Assembly (NCBI GenBank): GCA_029983625.1
Contig: JASBZF010000023.1
Span: 1 to 20,283, forward strand
Reading direction: 5' to 3'
DNA length: 20,283 nt
DNA from: Pauljensenia sp.
Lineage (GTDB): Bacteria; Actinomycetota; Actinomycetes; Actinomycetales; Actinomycetaceae
Shown: piece by piece, positions 7,396 to 19,300 of the stretch
Layout of the letters: every line of letters begins with the position of its first letter
How positions within the stretch are numbered: position 1 is the stretch's first letter
The notes under the pieces: generated by a model
Seen by the model: the letters and a program-made list of their open reading frames with translations, nothing else
Database searches by the model: none
Told to the model about the DNA's origin: nothing
Translations under genes and position numbers: made by a program

Positions 7396-8625
7396 ATGCG
7401 GACGGTTGCGGAGTTCTACCAGGATTGTTTGGCGGCGGTATCGCAGCAACCTCCTTTGGATGTGCAGTTAGCAGATGCTGTGGCGTGCGTCCTCGCCGAA
7501 GATGTGGAAGCACCTTTTGACTTGCCGATCGCAGATTTAGCGGCCTGTGACGGCTATGCGGTCCGCTCTGAGGATCTCAGTGGCGCGCGTCCTGATGCCC
7601 TCGTTGAGTTGCCGGTGACCGAGGAGATTCGTGCCGGTGACGTGAACCCTGCAGCTCTGGTTCCGGGGATGGCGATCCGCATTGCTTCGGGTGCGCCGAT
7701 GCCTGCGGGCGCTGATTGTGTGTTGGCTTTGGATTTCACGGATCGCGGTGTGGCGCGAGTGAAAGCGAAGACACAGCCTGCGGTGGGGGAGAATATTCGT
7801 CGCCGCGCAGAAGATGTTGCCGAGGGCGAGATCGTTTTGCGCAAGGGGACACGTGTGGGAGCCAGGCAGGTTGCGCTTCTCGCCGGGGTTGGGCGCTCGC
7901 GGGTGCTTGTACATCCCAGGCCGCGTGTCGTGATCTTGTCTATCGGTGATGAGATCATAGAGCCGGGGTGTCAGGCTCGTCCGGGCACGGTATTTGATGC
8001 GAATGGTCACGCCTTGTCAACGGCGATTTCGGATGCGGGTGCGCAGACTTTCCGTGTTGCTGCGGTCCCTGATGAGCGTTCGGTGTTGCGTGAAACGATT
8101 GAGGATCAGCTTGTTCGTGCGGATTTGATCTTAACGACCGGCGGTATTTCTTACGGTTCGGGTGACACGGTCCGCGAGGTTCTTTCGGTGCTCGGCACGG
8201 TGCGTTTCGATAATGTCGCTGCTTGGCCTGGGCATATTCTCGGTGTCGGCACGGTGGGTGCGGATGAGAGTGGCGAGGGCGGGACTCCGATTTTCTGTCT
8301 TCCGGGTGATCCGGTTTCCGCTCAGGTGTGTTTTGAGGTTTTTGTCCGTCCTGCTTTGCGTCACATGCAGGGGTGGGTGCAGTTGACGCGCCCGTCGGTG
8401 CGCGCAGCGGTGGATCGTTCGTGGTATTCACCGAGGGGGCGTCGTGAGTTTGTGCGTGTGCGTCTGGTGGGTGAACCGAAGTCGGGCTATCAGGCGAAGG
8501 TGATGGGTGCTCCGGCGTCTTTGCTTTTGTCGGCGCTCGCGGAGTCGAATGCCTTGGCGATTGTGCCTGAGTCAACGACGAATGTTCGTGCCGGTGACAT
8601 GTTGCAGTGCCTGGTGTTGGAGTGA
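7396..8625 (+). CDS. moeA: MoeA/gephyrin-like protein (possible Glp-type cell-division protein)
   Basis: The protein is 409 residues long, like canonical MoeA, which inserts molybdate into adenylylated molybdopterin. Conserved features are CDGYAVR (D52), GENIRRRAED (D140), the nucleotide-binding-like GGISYGSGD (249-257, D257) and LPGDPVSA (302-309). However, the segment that reads FWKLAIKPGKP in E. coli MoeA reads RFDNVAAWPGH here, so its lysines are replaced by N273, W277 and H280. No other molybdenum-cofactor gene is in the window. Corynebacterial homologues (Glp) act in cell division with FtsZ and the membrane receptor GlpR, and a GlpR-like gene lies downstream. Whether this copy is an enzyme, a division factor or both cannot be settled from sequence. 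The ATG at 7396 is preferred over an upstream in-frame ATG (7372) because GGGAGTGAG precedes it. Its stop is 1 nt from the next start. Confidence 0.9.
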   Translation: MRTVAEFYQDCLAAVSQQPPLDVQLADAVACVLAEDVEAPFDLPIADLAACDGYAVRSEDLSGARPDALVELPVTEEIRAGDVNPAALVPGMAIRIASGAPMPAGADCVLALDFTDRGVARVKAKTQPAVGENIRRRAEDVAEGEIVLRKGTRVGARQVALLAGVGRSRVLVHPRPRVVILSIGDEIIEPGCQARPGTVFDANGHALSTAISDAGAQTFRVAAVPDERSVLRETIEDQLVRADLILTTGGISYGSGDTVREVLSVLGTVRFDNVAAWPGHILGVGTVGADESGEGGTPIFCLPGDPVSAQVCFEVFVRPALRHMQGWVQLTRPSVRAAVDRSWYSPRGRREFVRVRLVGEPKSGYQAKVMGAPASLLLSALAESNALAIVPESTTNVRAGDMLQCLVLE

Positions 8626-8626
8626 T

Positions 8627-9400
8627 GTGAGCGTCCGGGATTTTCTGCCGCGTCCTTTCGCGCGAGTGTGGGGGAGGTGTTTGTCTGATCTTCACCTTGA
8701 GGTGCGCGATCCGGTGGGTTCTGGTCTCATGCGTGCGTGTGCGCCGTCTTCTGTTTTTGTGATGTCTGAGGGCGGGGCTTTTTCTCTTGAAGGTGTGGGT
8801 GAGTGTGAGGCTCGTCCAAGCGTTGTGACTTTAACTCCTGCTTGGGGGAGGGATCATCTGGCTTTGGATGTGTTACGCCGTGAGAACGCGGAGTTTTTGT
8901 CGCCGTGGGAGGCGACTTTGCCTTCGGTGTGTGTAGAGGAGTGGGGTGAGCAGCTTCCTCATATTTGGCGCTATGCGTATCTGATGAATCGGGATCAGCG
9001 TTTGGGCCGTGCCTTGGTGATGGCGCTTCGTGTTGATGGGGTTTTGGCGGGGCAGTTCACGGTGTCCCATGTGTTACGTGGTGCGATGTCGCAGGGGATG
9101 CTGGGGTATTGGCTTGTGCCCGCTTGGGCGGGTCGGGGTTTGGGTTCTTTGTGCGTGGCGCTTGTCATTGATCTTGTGATCGGTGAGCTTGGGCTGCATC
9201 GTCTTGAGGTGGCGGTTCAGCCGCAGAACCTTCCTTCGCTGGGTGTGTGTCGTCGTTTGGGGCTTCATTGTGAGGGGCTGCGTCCTCGTTTCATTCATGT
9301 TGCGGGCGCGTGGGCGGATCATCTTGTGTTTTCAGTGGATACACAGTCTTTGCCCGAGGGCGGGGTCTTTGCTGCGTATTGTGAGCGTGTGTTGTCGTAA
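8627..9400 (+). CDS. GNAT-family N-acetyltransferase, RimJ-like
   Basis: The 257-residue protein belongs to the GNAT superfamily, which transfers an acetyl group from acetyl-CoA, here probably to a protein N-terminus (the RimJ type acts on alanine or serine). Residues about 66-240 form the domain: FLSPWEATLP is typical of the RimJ branch, the acetyl-CoA pyrophosphate loop is AWAGRGLGS (GRGLG at 169-173), and LGLHRLEVAVQPQNLPSLGVCRRLG is the family's C-terminal strand-helix pattern (split: residues about 187-211). The first 60 residues have no recognised domain. The GTG start lies one base after the TGA of the moeA-like gene, which makes the two translationally coupled; longer in-frame starts inside moeA are less likely. 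Substrate unknown. The codon use is strongly G/T-rich, as in the moeA-like gene. Confidence 0.87.
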   Translation: MSVRDFLPRPFARVWGRCLSDLHLEVRDPVGSGLMRACAPSSVFVMSEGGAFSLEGVGECEARPSVVTLTPAWGRDHLALDVLRRENAEFLSPWEATLPSVCVEEWGEQLPHIWRYAYLMNRDQRLGRALVMALRVDGVLAGQFTVSHVLRGAMSQGMLGYWLVPAWAGRGLGSLCVALVIDLVIGELGLHRLEVAVQPQNLPSLGVCRRLGLHCEGLRPRFIHVAGAWADHLVFSVDTQSLPEGGVFAAYCERVLS

Positions 9401-9454
9401 GTGTTGCCACGGGTGATGTGGGAGGCTCTCATAGAGGAGAGCTTTATCAGGAAA

Positions 9455-9519
9455 TATCACGTGGAAGTATCACCTGGAAGTGTTACTTGGAAGTGCCACA
9501 GGGAAGTGTCACGGGGAAA
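9455..9519. repeat. Five tandem 13-bp repeats (TRTCACNTGGAAG-like)
   Basis: Units at 9455-9467, 9468-9480, 9481-9493, 9494-9506 and 9507-9519 follow each other without gaps: TATCACGTGGAAG, TATCACCTGGAAG, TGTTACTTGGAAG, TGCCACAGGGAAG, TGTCACGGGGAAA. A sixth, weaker copy may precede them (9442-9454). The unit length is not a multiple of three and the array lies between genes, so it is not a coding repeat. Within the unit the positions GGAA are invariant and CAC nearly so. Confidence 0.85.
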
Positions 9520-9892
9520 ATGAGGCGTAGAGGCCGTGTCCTGTGCGACCTGTAGAGAATGAAAATCCCCCACATCACCCCTTCCATGCTGGCCTAGCTA
9601 TGGTCTAGTTTTCTCACTTATTCGCCCCTATGCCTGTCCGCTCATACACATAAGCCAATTCAAGAAAACATTGAGATTCCAACGAAAACCTCTCAATCGC
9701 AACGATTACGGGATCTTCTGGCGGAGGATGGAGGGCGTTCACGTGTGTGGCGGCTGAGTCTTCGCTGCTGCGGAGCTGTGTCGAAAAAGAGCTGAGGACT
9801 GGGTGAACAATGTGACGAATGTGGCGGTTGTGGCATGTGTGAAACATGTGGCAAGGGTGGAGTGCTTGATCTTCAACACGCGCCGCAGGTCA

Positions 9893-9926
9893 CCCACGCT
9901 ATGCCTTCTCGAAGGCATAGCGTGGG
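9893..9926 (+). promoter_or_regulatory. Perfect 15-bp hairpin immediately upstream of the GlpR-like gene
   Basis: CCCACGCTATGCCTT (9893-9907) and its exact reverse complement (9912-9926) flank a 4-nt loop CTCG. The 3' arm ends three bases before the GTG at 9930, so in RNA the ribosome-binding region would be paired. No T-run follows, so it is not a standard terminator. It could control translation of the next gene or be a protein-binding palindrome on DNA. Confidence 0.7.
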
Positions 9927-9929
9927 ACC

Positions 9930-11009
9930 GTGGACTTTGGAGGTATCGTCATCATCGCGGCAGCGTTCACGCTGTTTGGAACAATTCCCTTGCTTGTGGC
10001 ACGCAAGACTGCGATGATGCAGACGCGCGAAGGTGACCGCTATTCACAGCGTCTGCGCCTCCTGGACGACGCTTATATACGCAGCGGTCTGGACTGTGAA
10101 AGTTCGTCAGGGCTTCTTCTTGCAGTGCGCAGGGTCCATCCTGATGTGAGTGGGGGGCAGATGTCGGATTCGTCCTCGTTGCATCATCGTGAGCTTCGGA
10201 TGGAGCGTCGCGCTGTGGAATCTGTTCATGAAATCGCTCGTCTTCGTGCGCGGCGGGCGGCTCGGCTTTCTGTTGAGGCTGCTGCTGGTCGCAGGCGACT
10301 GCTTTTGTCTGCGACATGCGCTTTGGCGACTGCCGTAGTGGGACTCATCGCGGCTTTGACCTCTCTTTCCTGGTTCTGGATTGTGATCCCTGGGGTTTTT
10401 CTCGCGTGTGCGTTGACGGCTTCACGCCTCGCGGCTGTGCGTTCCCACAGGGCCGATCAGGCTGAACTGGAACTTTTGGCCCAGCTGCGTGACTATGCGG
10501 CAAAGGCTCCTACGCGCCACTCCCGCTCTGTTGAGCAAGATTCCTTTGCCGCGTATGAGGGGAATGCGTCTACGGCGCTGCCTGGATCTGAGGACGTGTC
10601 TGAAGTGGATAGCCTCGTCCTCGATAATGAGCAGGTCAAAAACGAGGAGGGCACTCGGGCTGTCTGCGCTGATCAGAGCACTTGTCCTGATGAGGTCACA
10701 GGTGCAGATGAAAACACGTGCGCCGATGAGGCTGAGGATCCGCTTCCTGATTCTGCTTCTGTCGAGCGGCGTACCTGGTCGGTAGGTTCAGTTCCGGCTC
10801 CGACTTATGCGATGCGAGGGCGCGTCACGGGCAGGGTTGTTCATTCTGATACGGATTTGCGCGGTATTCCGCGTGTTGATGCGCTGGTGCCTGCGCGTCC
10901 CTTGGTGGCTTCTGAGATGAAGTCTGCGCGTTCTACCGCGCAGGTTGCTTCTGAGGCTGAGTGTGCTTTCGACTTGGATGCGGTCTTGGAGGCGCGCCGC
11001 GCACAGTGA
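9930..11009 (+). CDS. Three-TM membrane protein of the actinobacterial GlpR/SepX (Rv0996) type
   Basis: The protein is 359 residues long. The N-terminus MDFGGIVIIAAAFTLFG forms TM1 (about 5-23) and matches the MDxGG start I recall for this family, which supports the GTG at 9930. A basic, cytoplasmic segment with DRYSQRLRLLD (about 36-46) and a coil-like, Arg-rich helix (about 85-123) follow. TM2 (about 124-143) and TM3 (about 147-168) form a hairpin. The rest (170-359) is probably cytoplasmic: acidic and poorly structured from about 190 to 275, then a conserved-looking WSVGSVPAPTY (283-293). Homologues are GlpR in Corynebacterium, the membrane receptor of the gephyrin-like division protein Glp, and SepX in Streptomyces, needed for septation. 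The order moeA - rimJ - membrane gene matches Mycobacterium (Rv0994-Rv0996 in my recollection). Unlike there, a long gap separates it from the acetyltransferase gene. The family link is from pattern, not a search. Confidence 0.75.
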   Translation: MDFGGIVIIAAAFTLFGTIPLLVARKTAMMQTREGDRYSQRLRLLDDAYIRSGLDCESSSGLLLAVRRVHPDVSGGQMSDSSSLHHRELRMERRAVESVHEIARLRARRAARLSVEAAAGRRRLLLSATCALATAVVGLIAALTSLSWFWIVIPGVFLACALTASRLAAVRSHRADQAELELLAQLRDYAAKAPTRHSRSVEQDSFAAYEGNASTALPGSEDVSEVDSLVLDNEQVKNEEGTRAVCADQSTCPDEVTGADENTCADEAEDPLPDSASVERRTWSVGSVPAPTYAMRGRVTGRVVHSDTDLRGIPRVDALVPARPLVASEMKSARSTAQVASEAECAFDLDAVLEARRAQ

Positions 11010-11099
11010 GGGGCCCACATTGACGCAAACGCAATAACGTATCCGCCAAAGGTGCGGGCACAGTGACATTGCGCAGTGACACACCTCGCCGGGCCTTGA

Positions 11100-11129
11100 T
11101 TGTCGCGCTTCCATTGAGGGTGTTATGCT
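11100..11129 (+). promoter_or_regulatory. Probable promoter of tRNA-Ala (extended -10)
   Basis: TGTTATGCT (11121-11129) is an extended -10 element (TGn plus TATGCT). A weaker TTGTCG at 11100-11105 lies 18 bp before the -10 hexamer. The predicted start, near 11136, falls a few bases before the tRNA at 11142, which is usual for tRNA genes. Confidence 0.5.
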
Positions 11130-11141
11130 AGTCGGGCAATT

Positions 11142-11217
11142 GGGGCTATGGCGCAGTTGGTAGCGCGTCTCGTTCGCAATGAGAAGGTCGGGGGTTCGAA
11201 TCCCCCTAGCTCCACCA
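11142..11217 (+). tRNA. tRNA-Ala (anticodon CGC)
   Basis: A complete cloverleaf is visible. The acceptor stem GGGGCTA/TAGCTCC (11142-11148 with 11207-11213) contains the G3:U70 wobble pair, the main alanine identity element. The anticodon stem TCTCG/TGAGA encloses TTCGCAA, giving anticodon CGC (codon GCG). The T arm is GGGGG-TTCGAAT-CCCCC. A73 is followed by an encoded CCA (11215-11217). Confidence 0.97.
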
Positions 11218-11528
11218 CAACGCACAGTGGCGAACTCCGATTTTATGAACGAAGGCTCGTCCTCATATTCCAGCTCGCGTGAGCGACTGCGCGGAATGTT
11301 TCACTCTGACGCTGATCACTTTTGCGCCCTCTGTCTCGCCCTCTCGCTCCTGGTGAACGGGTACGCGCACTCACGCACCCACTCAGTCACTGTCAAGCAC
11401 CGCTAGATCCTTAGCTCAACAAACTCAGCAATTCCGACTTTCCCCCCATGCTTGAGCAGAGCATGATTTCTAGACGCAGCTATTGGTCGCTAATCTGAAA
11501 ACCTTCCACTTTCTCTCCGGCCTGCCAC
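11218..11528. other. Intergenic region between tRNA-Ala and the GIY-YIG gene
   Basis: I see no gene in these 311 bases. There is a small hairpin, CATGCT (11447-11452) with AGCATG (11460-11465), followed by ATTTCT; it could be a weak terminator for the tRNA transcript. No second copy of the tRNA 3' end, which would mark an integration event, was found here or after the next gene. The promoter of the GIY-YIG gene was not identified. Confidence 0.5.
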
Positions 11529-12515
11529 ATGAGAAGGTTTGCTGCCACAATAGGTGTATTCAGATTCTTCTCTCTATTTTCAAGGGCCAGGTGTGAGGTG
11601 AGTGGTGAACATCAGCAGTTAGGGCTAGACCTTCTTCTGCTTGAAGGCAGGGCGGATGGGCCGATCCACGTGCAAATCCCCGACACGAAATACGACCTGT
11701 ACATCATGCCTGCTGCCTCACTCAATACCTATCGCAACCACAAGAAGATGAACCTCGCAGGGATCTACTTCATCCTGGGAGACCTGGCCAGTGAGGAAGA
11801 AAACCTTTACATCGGTAAAGCTGCGGTGCGTAAAAACAACGACGGCACCATCAAGCACATCTTGGAAAATATACGTAACGGCAAGCACCGTTTTTGCCGT
11901 AAAGCCGTGCTGCTGGTTGCTCCACCTGAAGACTTTTCCGCTACCGAACTGGGCCTACTCGAAGACACCTTCATCACCTTGGCCCGACAAGCGGGGCGAA
12001 GCATCATGTCTAATGGCACCGGTGCTCACGCGGGGAAAGTCCGTGAGCACCTCAAAAACCGTATCGGCATGATCGTGTCGAACACTCGTCTGATGCTGGC
12101 CACTATGGGAATCATGGTTCTCGAACCTCATGTGCCAAAAGACGACCACTTCGATGTCACCCTCGGGCAAAACGAAGAAGCCCCCGTGGAATCGCGCGGA
12201 CCAATTAGGGATGTCAGTCCCGAGTTTTACAGTCATCGCCGAGCAGAAAAGCGTGCCACCCTTGTCAGAAGCGGGGATGAGTGGGTACTGAAGAAAGGGA
12301 GTTGGCTACGCCGAGGCAAAGCTGAGTTCGCGGCTAAACTGCGTGATCGTCATGCAAAAGCTGTAGTTGATGATGTGACTGTTGCTGATATTGCGTTCCC
12401 CTCACCGAACCAGGCTGCCGTGTTCGTCAACGGCAACAGTGCAAACGCCCGCGTCTTTTGGCGGGATGCGGAGGCTAAACCCCTGGGTGATTATCTTGAC
12501 AAGGGCGAAATCTAA
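11529..12515 (+). CDS. GIY-YIG nuclease-family protein with DUF4357 domain
   Basis: The protein has 328 residues. A leading strand region (about 30-70, LDLLLLEGRADGP) is followed by a GIY-YIG domain: GIY at 78-80, YIG at 94-96, and a putative catalytic glutamate E145 in LLED, followed by LARQAGR. This is the GIY-YIG variety usually joined to DUF4357, and the C-terminal FPSPNQAAVFVNGNSANA (about 285-305) fits DUF4357. Members are predicted DNA endonucleases, but their role is mostly unknown; some occur in accessory and defence-related settings. The ATG at 11529 has no ribosome site, and its first 23 residues are hydrophobic and not family-like. The GTG at 11598 (305 residues), with AGGTGTGAG before it, is a good alternative and would remove them. 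It stands alone between tRNA-Ala and rpoB, which suggests an inserted gene. Confidence 0.82.
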   Translation: MRRFAATIGVFRFFSLFSRARCEVSGEHQQLGLDLLLLEGRADGPIHVQIPDTKYDLYIMPAASLNTYRNHKKMNLAGIYFILGDLASEEENLYIGKAAVRKNNDGTIKHILENIRNGKHRFCRKAVLLVAPPEDFSATELGLLEDTFITLARQAGRSIMSNGTGAHAGKVREHLKNRIGMIVSNTRLMLATMGIMVLEPHVPKDDHFDVTLGQNEEAPVESRGPIRDVSPEFYSHRRAEKRATLVRSGDEWVLKKGSWLRRGKAEFAAKLRDRHAKAVVDDVTVADIAFPSPNQAAVFVNGNSANARVFWRDAEAKPLGDYLDKGEI

Positions 12516-12854
12516 GCCAAAACTGGACGCGCCCACCGTGAGGCAAAGACAAGGTGATGCCTATCGTCATTGCTATTGGAGTGCCAGAATGACAATTGAC
12601 ATGAAGACAGAGGCAGCACGCGGGTTCGCATGTCGCCACTTGACCACCGAGAAGGCCCCGCCCTCGTGAATCGCAACACAAATGCCCAAGCATGTTGAGT
12701 CGATGCGCCCGCAAGCCTAACATGAATAGTTGCGCCTTAGTATGCCCGAGGTGAACCGTACCCACCCGCAAACCAGGCGCTGAGCGGGAGTGGACGGTGT
12801 CAGATAATGGGCGAAGGCGTGAGCGCGCACAGAAACTGCAGGGAAGGATCCCCT
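12516..12854. other. Intergenic region and leader upstream of rpoB
   Basis: I see no gene in the first 180 bases. Its distal part holds the rpoB promoter (listed separately) and a leader of about 125 nt. A possible small hairpin in the leader pairs CCCGC (12765-12769) with GCGGG (12784-12788). An in-frame ATG at 12807 would extend RpoB by 16 residues but lacks a ribosome site. Confidence 0.55.
12695..12723 (+). promoter_or_regulatory. Probable rpoBC promoter, sigma-A type
   Basis: TTGAGT (12695-12700) and TAACAT (12718-12723) are separated by exactly 17 bp, the optimum for the primary sigma factor. Transcription would start near 12730, giving a leader of about 125 nt before the rpoB start codon. 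No L10-L12 genes precede rpoB here, so this promoter would drive the two-gene unit on its own. Confidence 0.65.
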
Positions 12855-16331
<3,477 letters not shown>

Positions 16332-16342
16332 TTGAGGGAGAT

Positions 16343-19300
16343 ATGACTTTGCTGGACGCCAAAACGTTCGACAGCCTGAAGATCACCTTGGCCACCTCCG
16401 AGGACATCGGTTCGTGGTCATACGGTGAAGTGAAGAAACCGGAGACCATCAACTACCGCACGCTCAAGCCTGAGCGTGACGGCCTGTTCGGTGAGCAGAT
16501 CTTCGGACCGACGCGCGACTGGGAATGCTCGTGCGGTAAGTACAAGCGAGTCCGCTACAAGGGCATCGTGTGTGAAAAGTGCGGTGTTGAGGTCACCCGC
16601 TCCAAGGTGCGCCGTGAGCGCATGGGCCATATTGACCTCGCCGCTCCCGTCACGCACATCTGGTACTTCAAGGGCGTGCCCTCGCGTCTCGGTTACGTAC
16701 TTGACCTCGCGCCGAAGGATCTGGAAAAGGTCATTTACTTCGCCGCCTACATGATTACCGAAGTCAATGAGCGTGGCCGCGACGAAGATCTGAAAGAGCT
16801 TCGTGACGAGCTTGAACTCCAGAAGCGCCAGATGGAGAATCAGTGCGATTCCGCCATCAATGATTTCGCTGAGCGTCTCGAATCTGAGATTGCCGCCCTC
16901 GAAAATGAGGGCGCGTCCAATGCGGAGATCGAGAAGGTACGCAGGTCCTCCGAAAAGGAAATGGCGAAGATCCGCAAGCGTTTCGAGGGCGATATCGACG
17001 GTCTTGAAATCGTGTGGGAGACTTTCAAGAACCTGAAAGTCGGTGAACTCATCGGTGATGAGCGTCTTTACCGTGCGATGATGGCCCGCTACGGCACCTA
17101 CTTCAAAGGTGACATGGGCGCATCTGCGATCCAGAAGCGTTTGGAAACCTTCGACCTTGAGTCCGAAGCCGAGATGCTGCGTCAGACGATCGCTTCTGAC
17201 TCCGGCCCCCGTAAGGCTCGTGCGATTAAACGCCTGAAGGTCATTAACGCCTTCGTACAGACCGGGACCTCACCGGCCTCGATGGTGCTCAATAAGATTC
17301 CGGTGATTCCGCCGGATCTGCGTCCTATGGTGCAGCTTGACGGCGGTCGTTTCGCGACCTCTGACCTCAATGACCTGTACCGTCGCGTGATTAACCGCAA
17401 TACGCGACTCAAGAGGCTCTTGACGCTCGGCGCTCCTGAGATCATCGTGAACAACGAAAAGCGAATGCTCCAGGAGTCCGTGGACGCTCTCTTCGACAAC
17501 GGTCGTCGCGGACGCCCGGTCGCCGGTCCCGGTAACCGTCCCCTGAAGTCGATCTCCGACATGCTGAAGGGGAAGCAGGGACGTTTCCGTCAGAACCTCC
17601 TCGGCAAGCGTGTGGACTACTCGGGCCGTTCGGTCATCGTTGTGGGTCCCCAGCTCAAACTGCACCAGTGCGGTCTGCCTAAGCAGATGGCGCTTGAGCT
17701 GTTCAAGCCTTTCGTTATGAAGCGTCTCGTTGAGAAGAACTACGCGCAGAACGTGAAGGCTGCGAAACGTAAAGTGGAACGTCAGCGTCCTGAGGTGTGG
17801 GACGTTCTCGACGACGTTATTCGTGAGCACCCGGTGCTGCTGAACCGTGCGCCCACGCTTCACCGACTCGGTATTCAGGCCTTTGAACCGCAGCTCATCG
17901 AAGGTAAAGCGATCCAGCTTCATCCGCTTGCGTGTAGCGCATTCAATGCGGACTTCGACGGCGACCAGATGGCGGTCCACCTGCCACTGGGCGCTGAAGC
18001 GCAGGCTGAGGCACGTATCCTCATGCTTTCGACGAACAACATCCTCAAGCCCTCCGACGGCCGCCCCGTGGCGATGCCTTCGCAGGACATGATTATCGGT
18101 CTCTTCCACCTCACCTCTGAGCCCGATCCTTTGCTTGAGGTTCCACTCGATGAGGAGGGTGCGCCCCGTCTTCCCTTCTACTCCTCTGCCGCCGAAGCGA
18201 TCATGTCCTTCGATAAGGGAGATCTTGACCTGAACGCGAAGGCACGTATCCGCTTCGCCGGAATTGTGCCGCCTAGCGATTGGCAGGCTCCCGAAGGTTG
18301 GGAACCCGGAGACGACGTGGTGCTTGAAACATCGCTGGGTCGTGCGCTCTTCAACGAACTCCTGCCCGTCGATTACCCCTTCGTGAACGAGGTCGTCGGC
18401 AAGAAGCAGCTGGGGAATATCGTGAACGCGCTCACTCAGCGTTACCCGAACGCCCTCGTTGCTGAATGTTTGGACGCACTGAAATCTGCTGGTTTCCACT
18501 GGTCAACCTGGTCGGGTATCACGATCGCCTTCTCCGATATTCAGGCATCCCCCCGCAAGGAGGAGATCCTCGCGAGCTACGAGCAGCGCGCTGCGCAGAT
18601 TCAAGATCAGTTCGACATGGGCTTCATCGAAGAGGATTCCCGCTACGAAGAGCTCGTGAAGCTCTGGCTGGAATGCACCGAAAAGGTCGCGGAAGACATG
18701 CGCGCGAACTTCGATGAGCGCAACACCGTGTACCGTATGGTGAATTCCGGTGCGCGTGGTAACTGGTCGCAGATCCAACAGCTTGCCGGTATGCGTGGCC
18801 TCGTGTCTGATCCGAAGCAGAAGCTCATTGAGCGTCCGATTAAAGCGAACTACCGTGAGGGCCTGACGGTTCTTGAGTACTTCATCGCAACGCACGGCGC
18901 CCGTAAGGGCCTCGTCGATACGGCGCTTCGTACCGCAGAATCCGGTTACCTGACCCGTCGTCTTGTCGATGTGTCGCAGGATGTGATCGTGCGCGAAGCA
19001 GACTGTGGAACTCGTCTGGGCGTGCGTATCACGATCGCCGAGAAGAACGAGGCCGGACAGTGGGTGTCGATCGACACGGTCGAAACAACCGCCTACGCGC
19101 GTAACCTCGCTCAGGATGCGGTGAACGAGGCCGGTGAGGTGATCTTCCCCGCAGGAACCGACCTCGGTGATGAAGAGCTTGCGAAGCTCATCGCTGCCGG
19201 TGTGGAAACTGTCGTGTGCCGTTCGGTTCTGACCTGTGAGTCTCAGGTGGGCACCTGTGCTGCCTGCTACGGGCGTTCCCTTGCGACAGGTAAGCAGGTT

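Larger units (their letters stand above)
9401..9929. other. 529-bp gene-free gap with repeats and a strong hairpin
   Basis: No convincing gene was found. A 77-codon open frame on the minus strand (9614-9847) has no recognised homology and no clear ribosome site. The gap holds a tandem array of 13-bp repeats, an inverted repeat ATTGAGA/TCTCAAT (9670-9676 and 9691-9697), and a perfect hairpin ending just before the next gene; those with stronger support are listed separately. The middle (about 9540-9720) is more A+T-rich than its surroundings, which suggests a promoter, but I cannot place one. Confidence 0.6.

Noticed and set aside
7238..7396. 52-codon plus-strand open frame whose TAA overlaps the moeA-like ATG (TAATG)
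   Set aside because: The overlap is suggestive of coupling, but there is no ribosome site before its ATG, no recognisable homology and the frame lies in the divergent promoter gap.
9614..9847. 77-codon minus-strand open frame in the gap before the GlpR-like gene
   Set aside because: No family resemblance, no clear ribosome site, and it covers low-complexity intergenic sequence; most likely chance.
11218..12854. Attachment site or genomic island next to tRNA-Ala
   Set aside because: No repeat of the tRNA 3' end, no integrase and only one gene in the interval.
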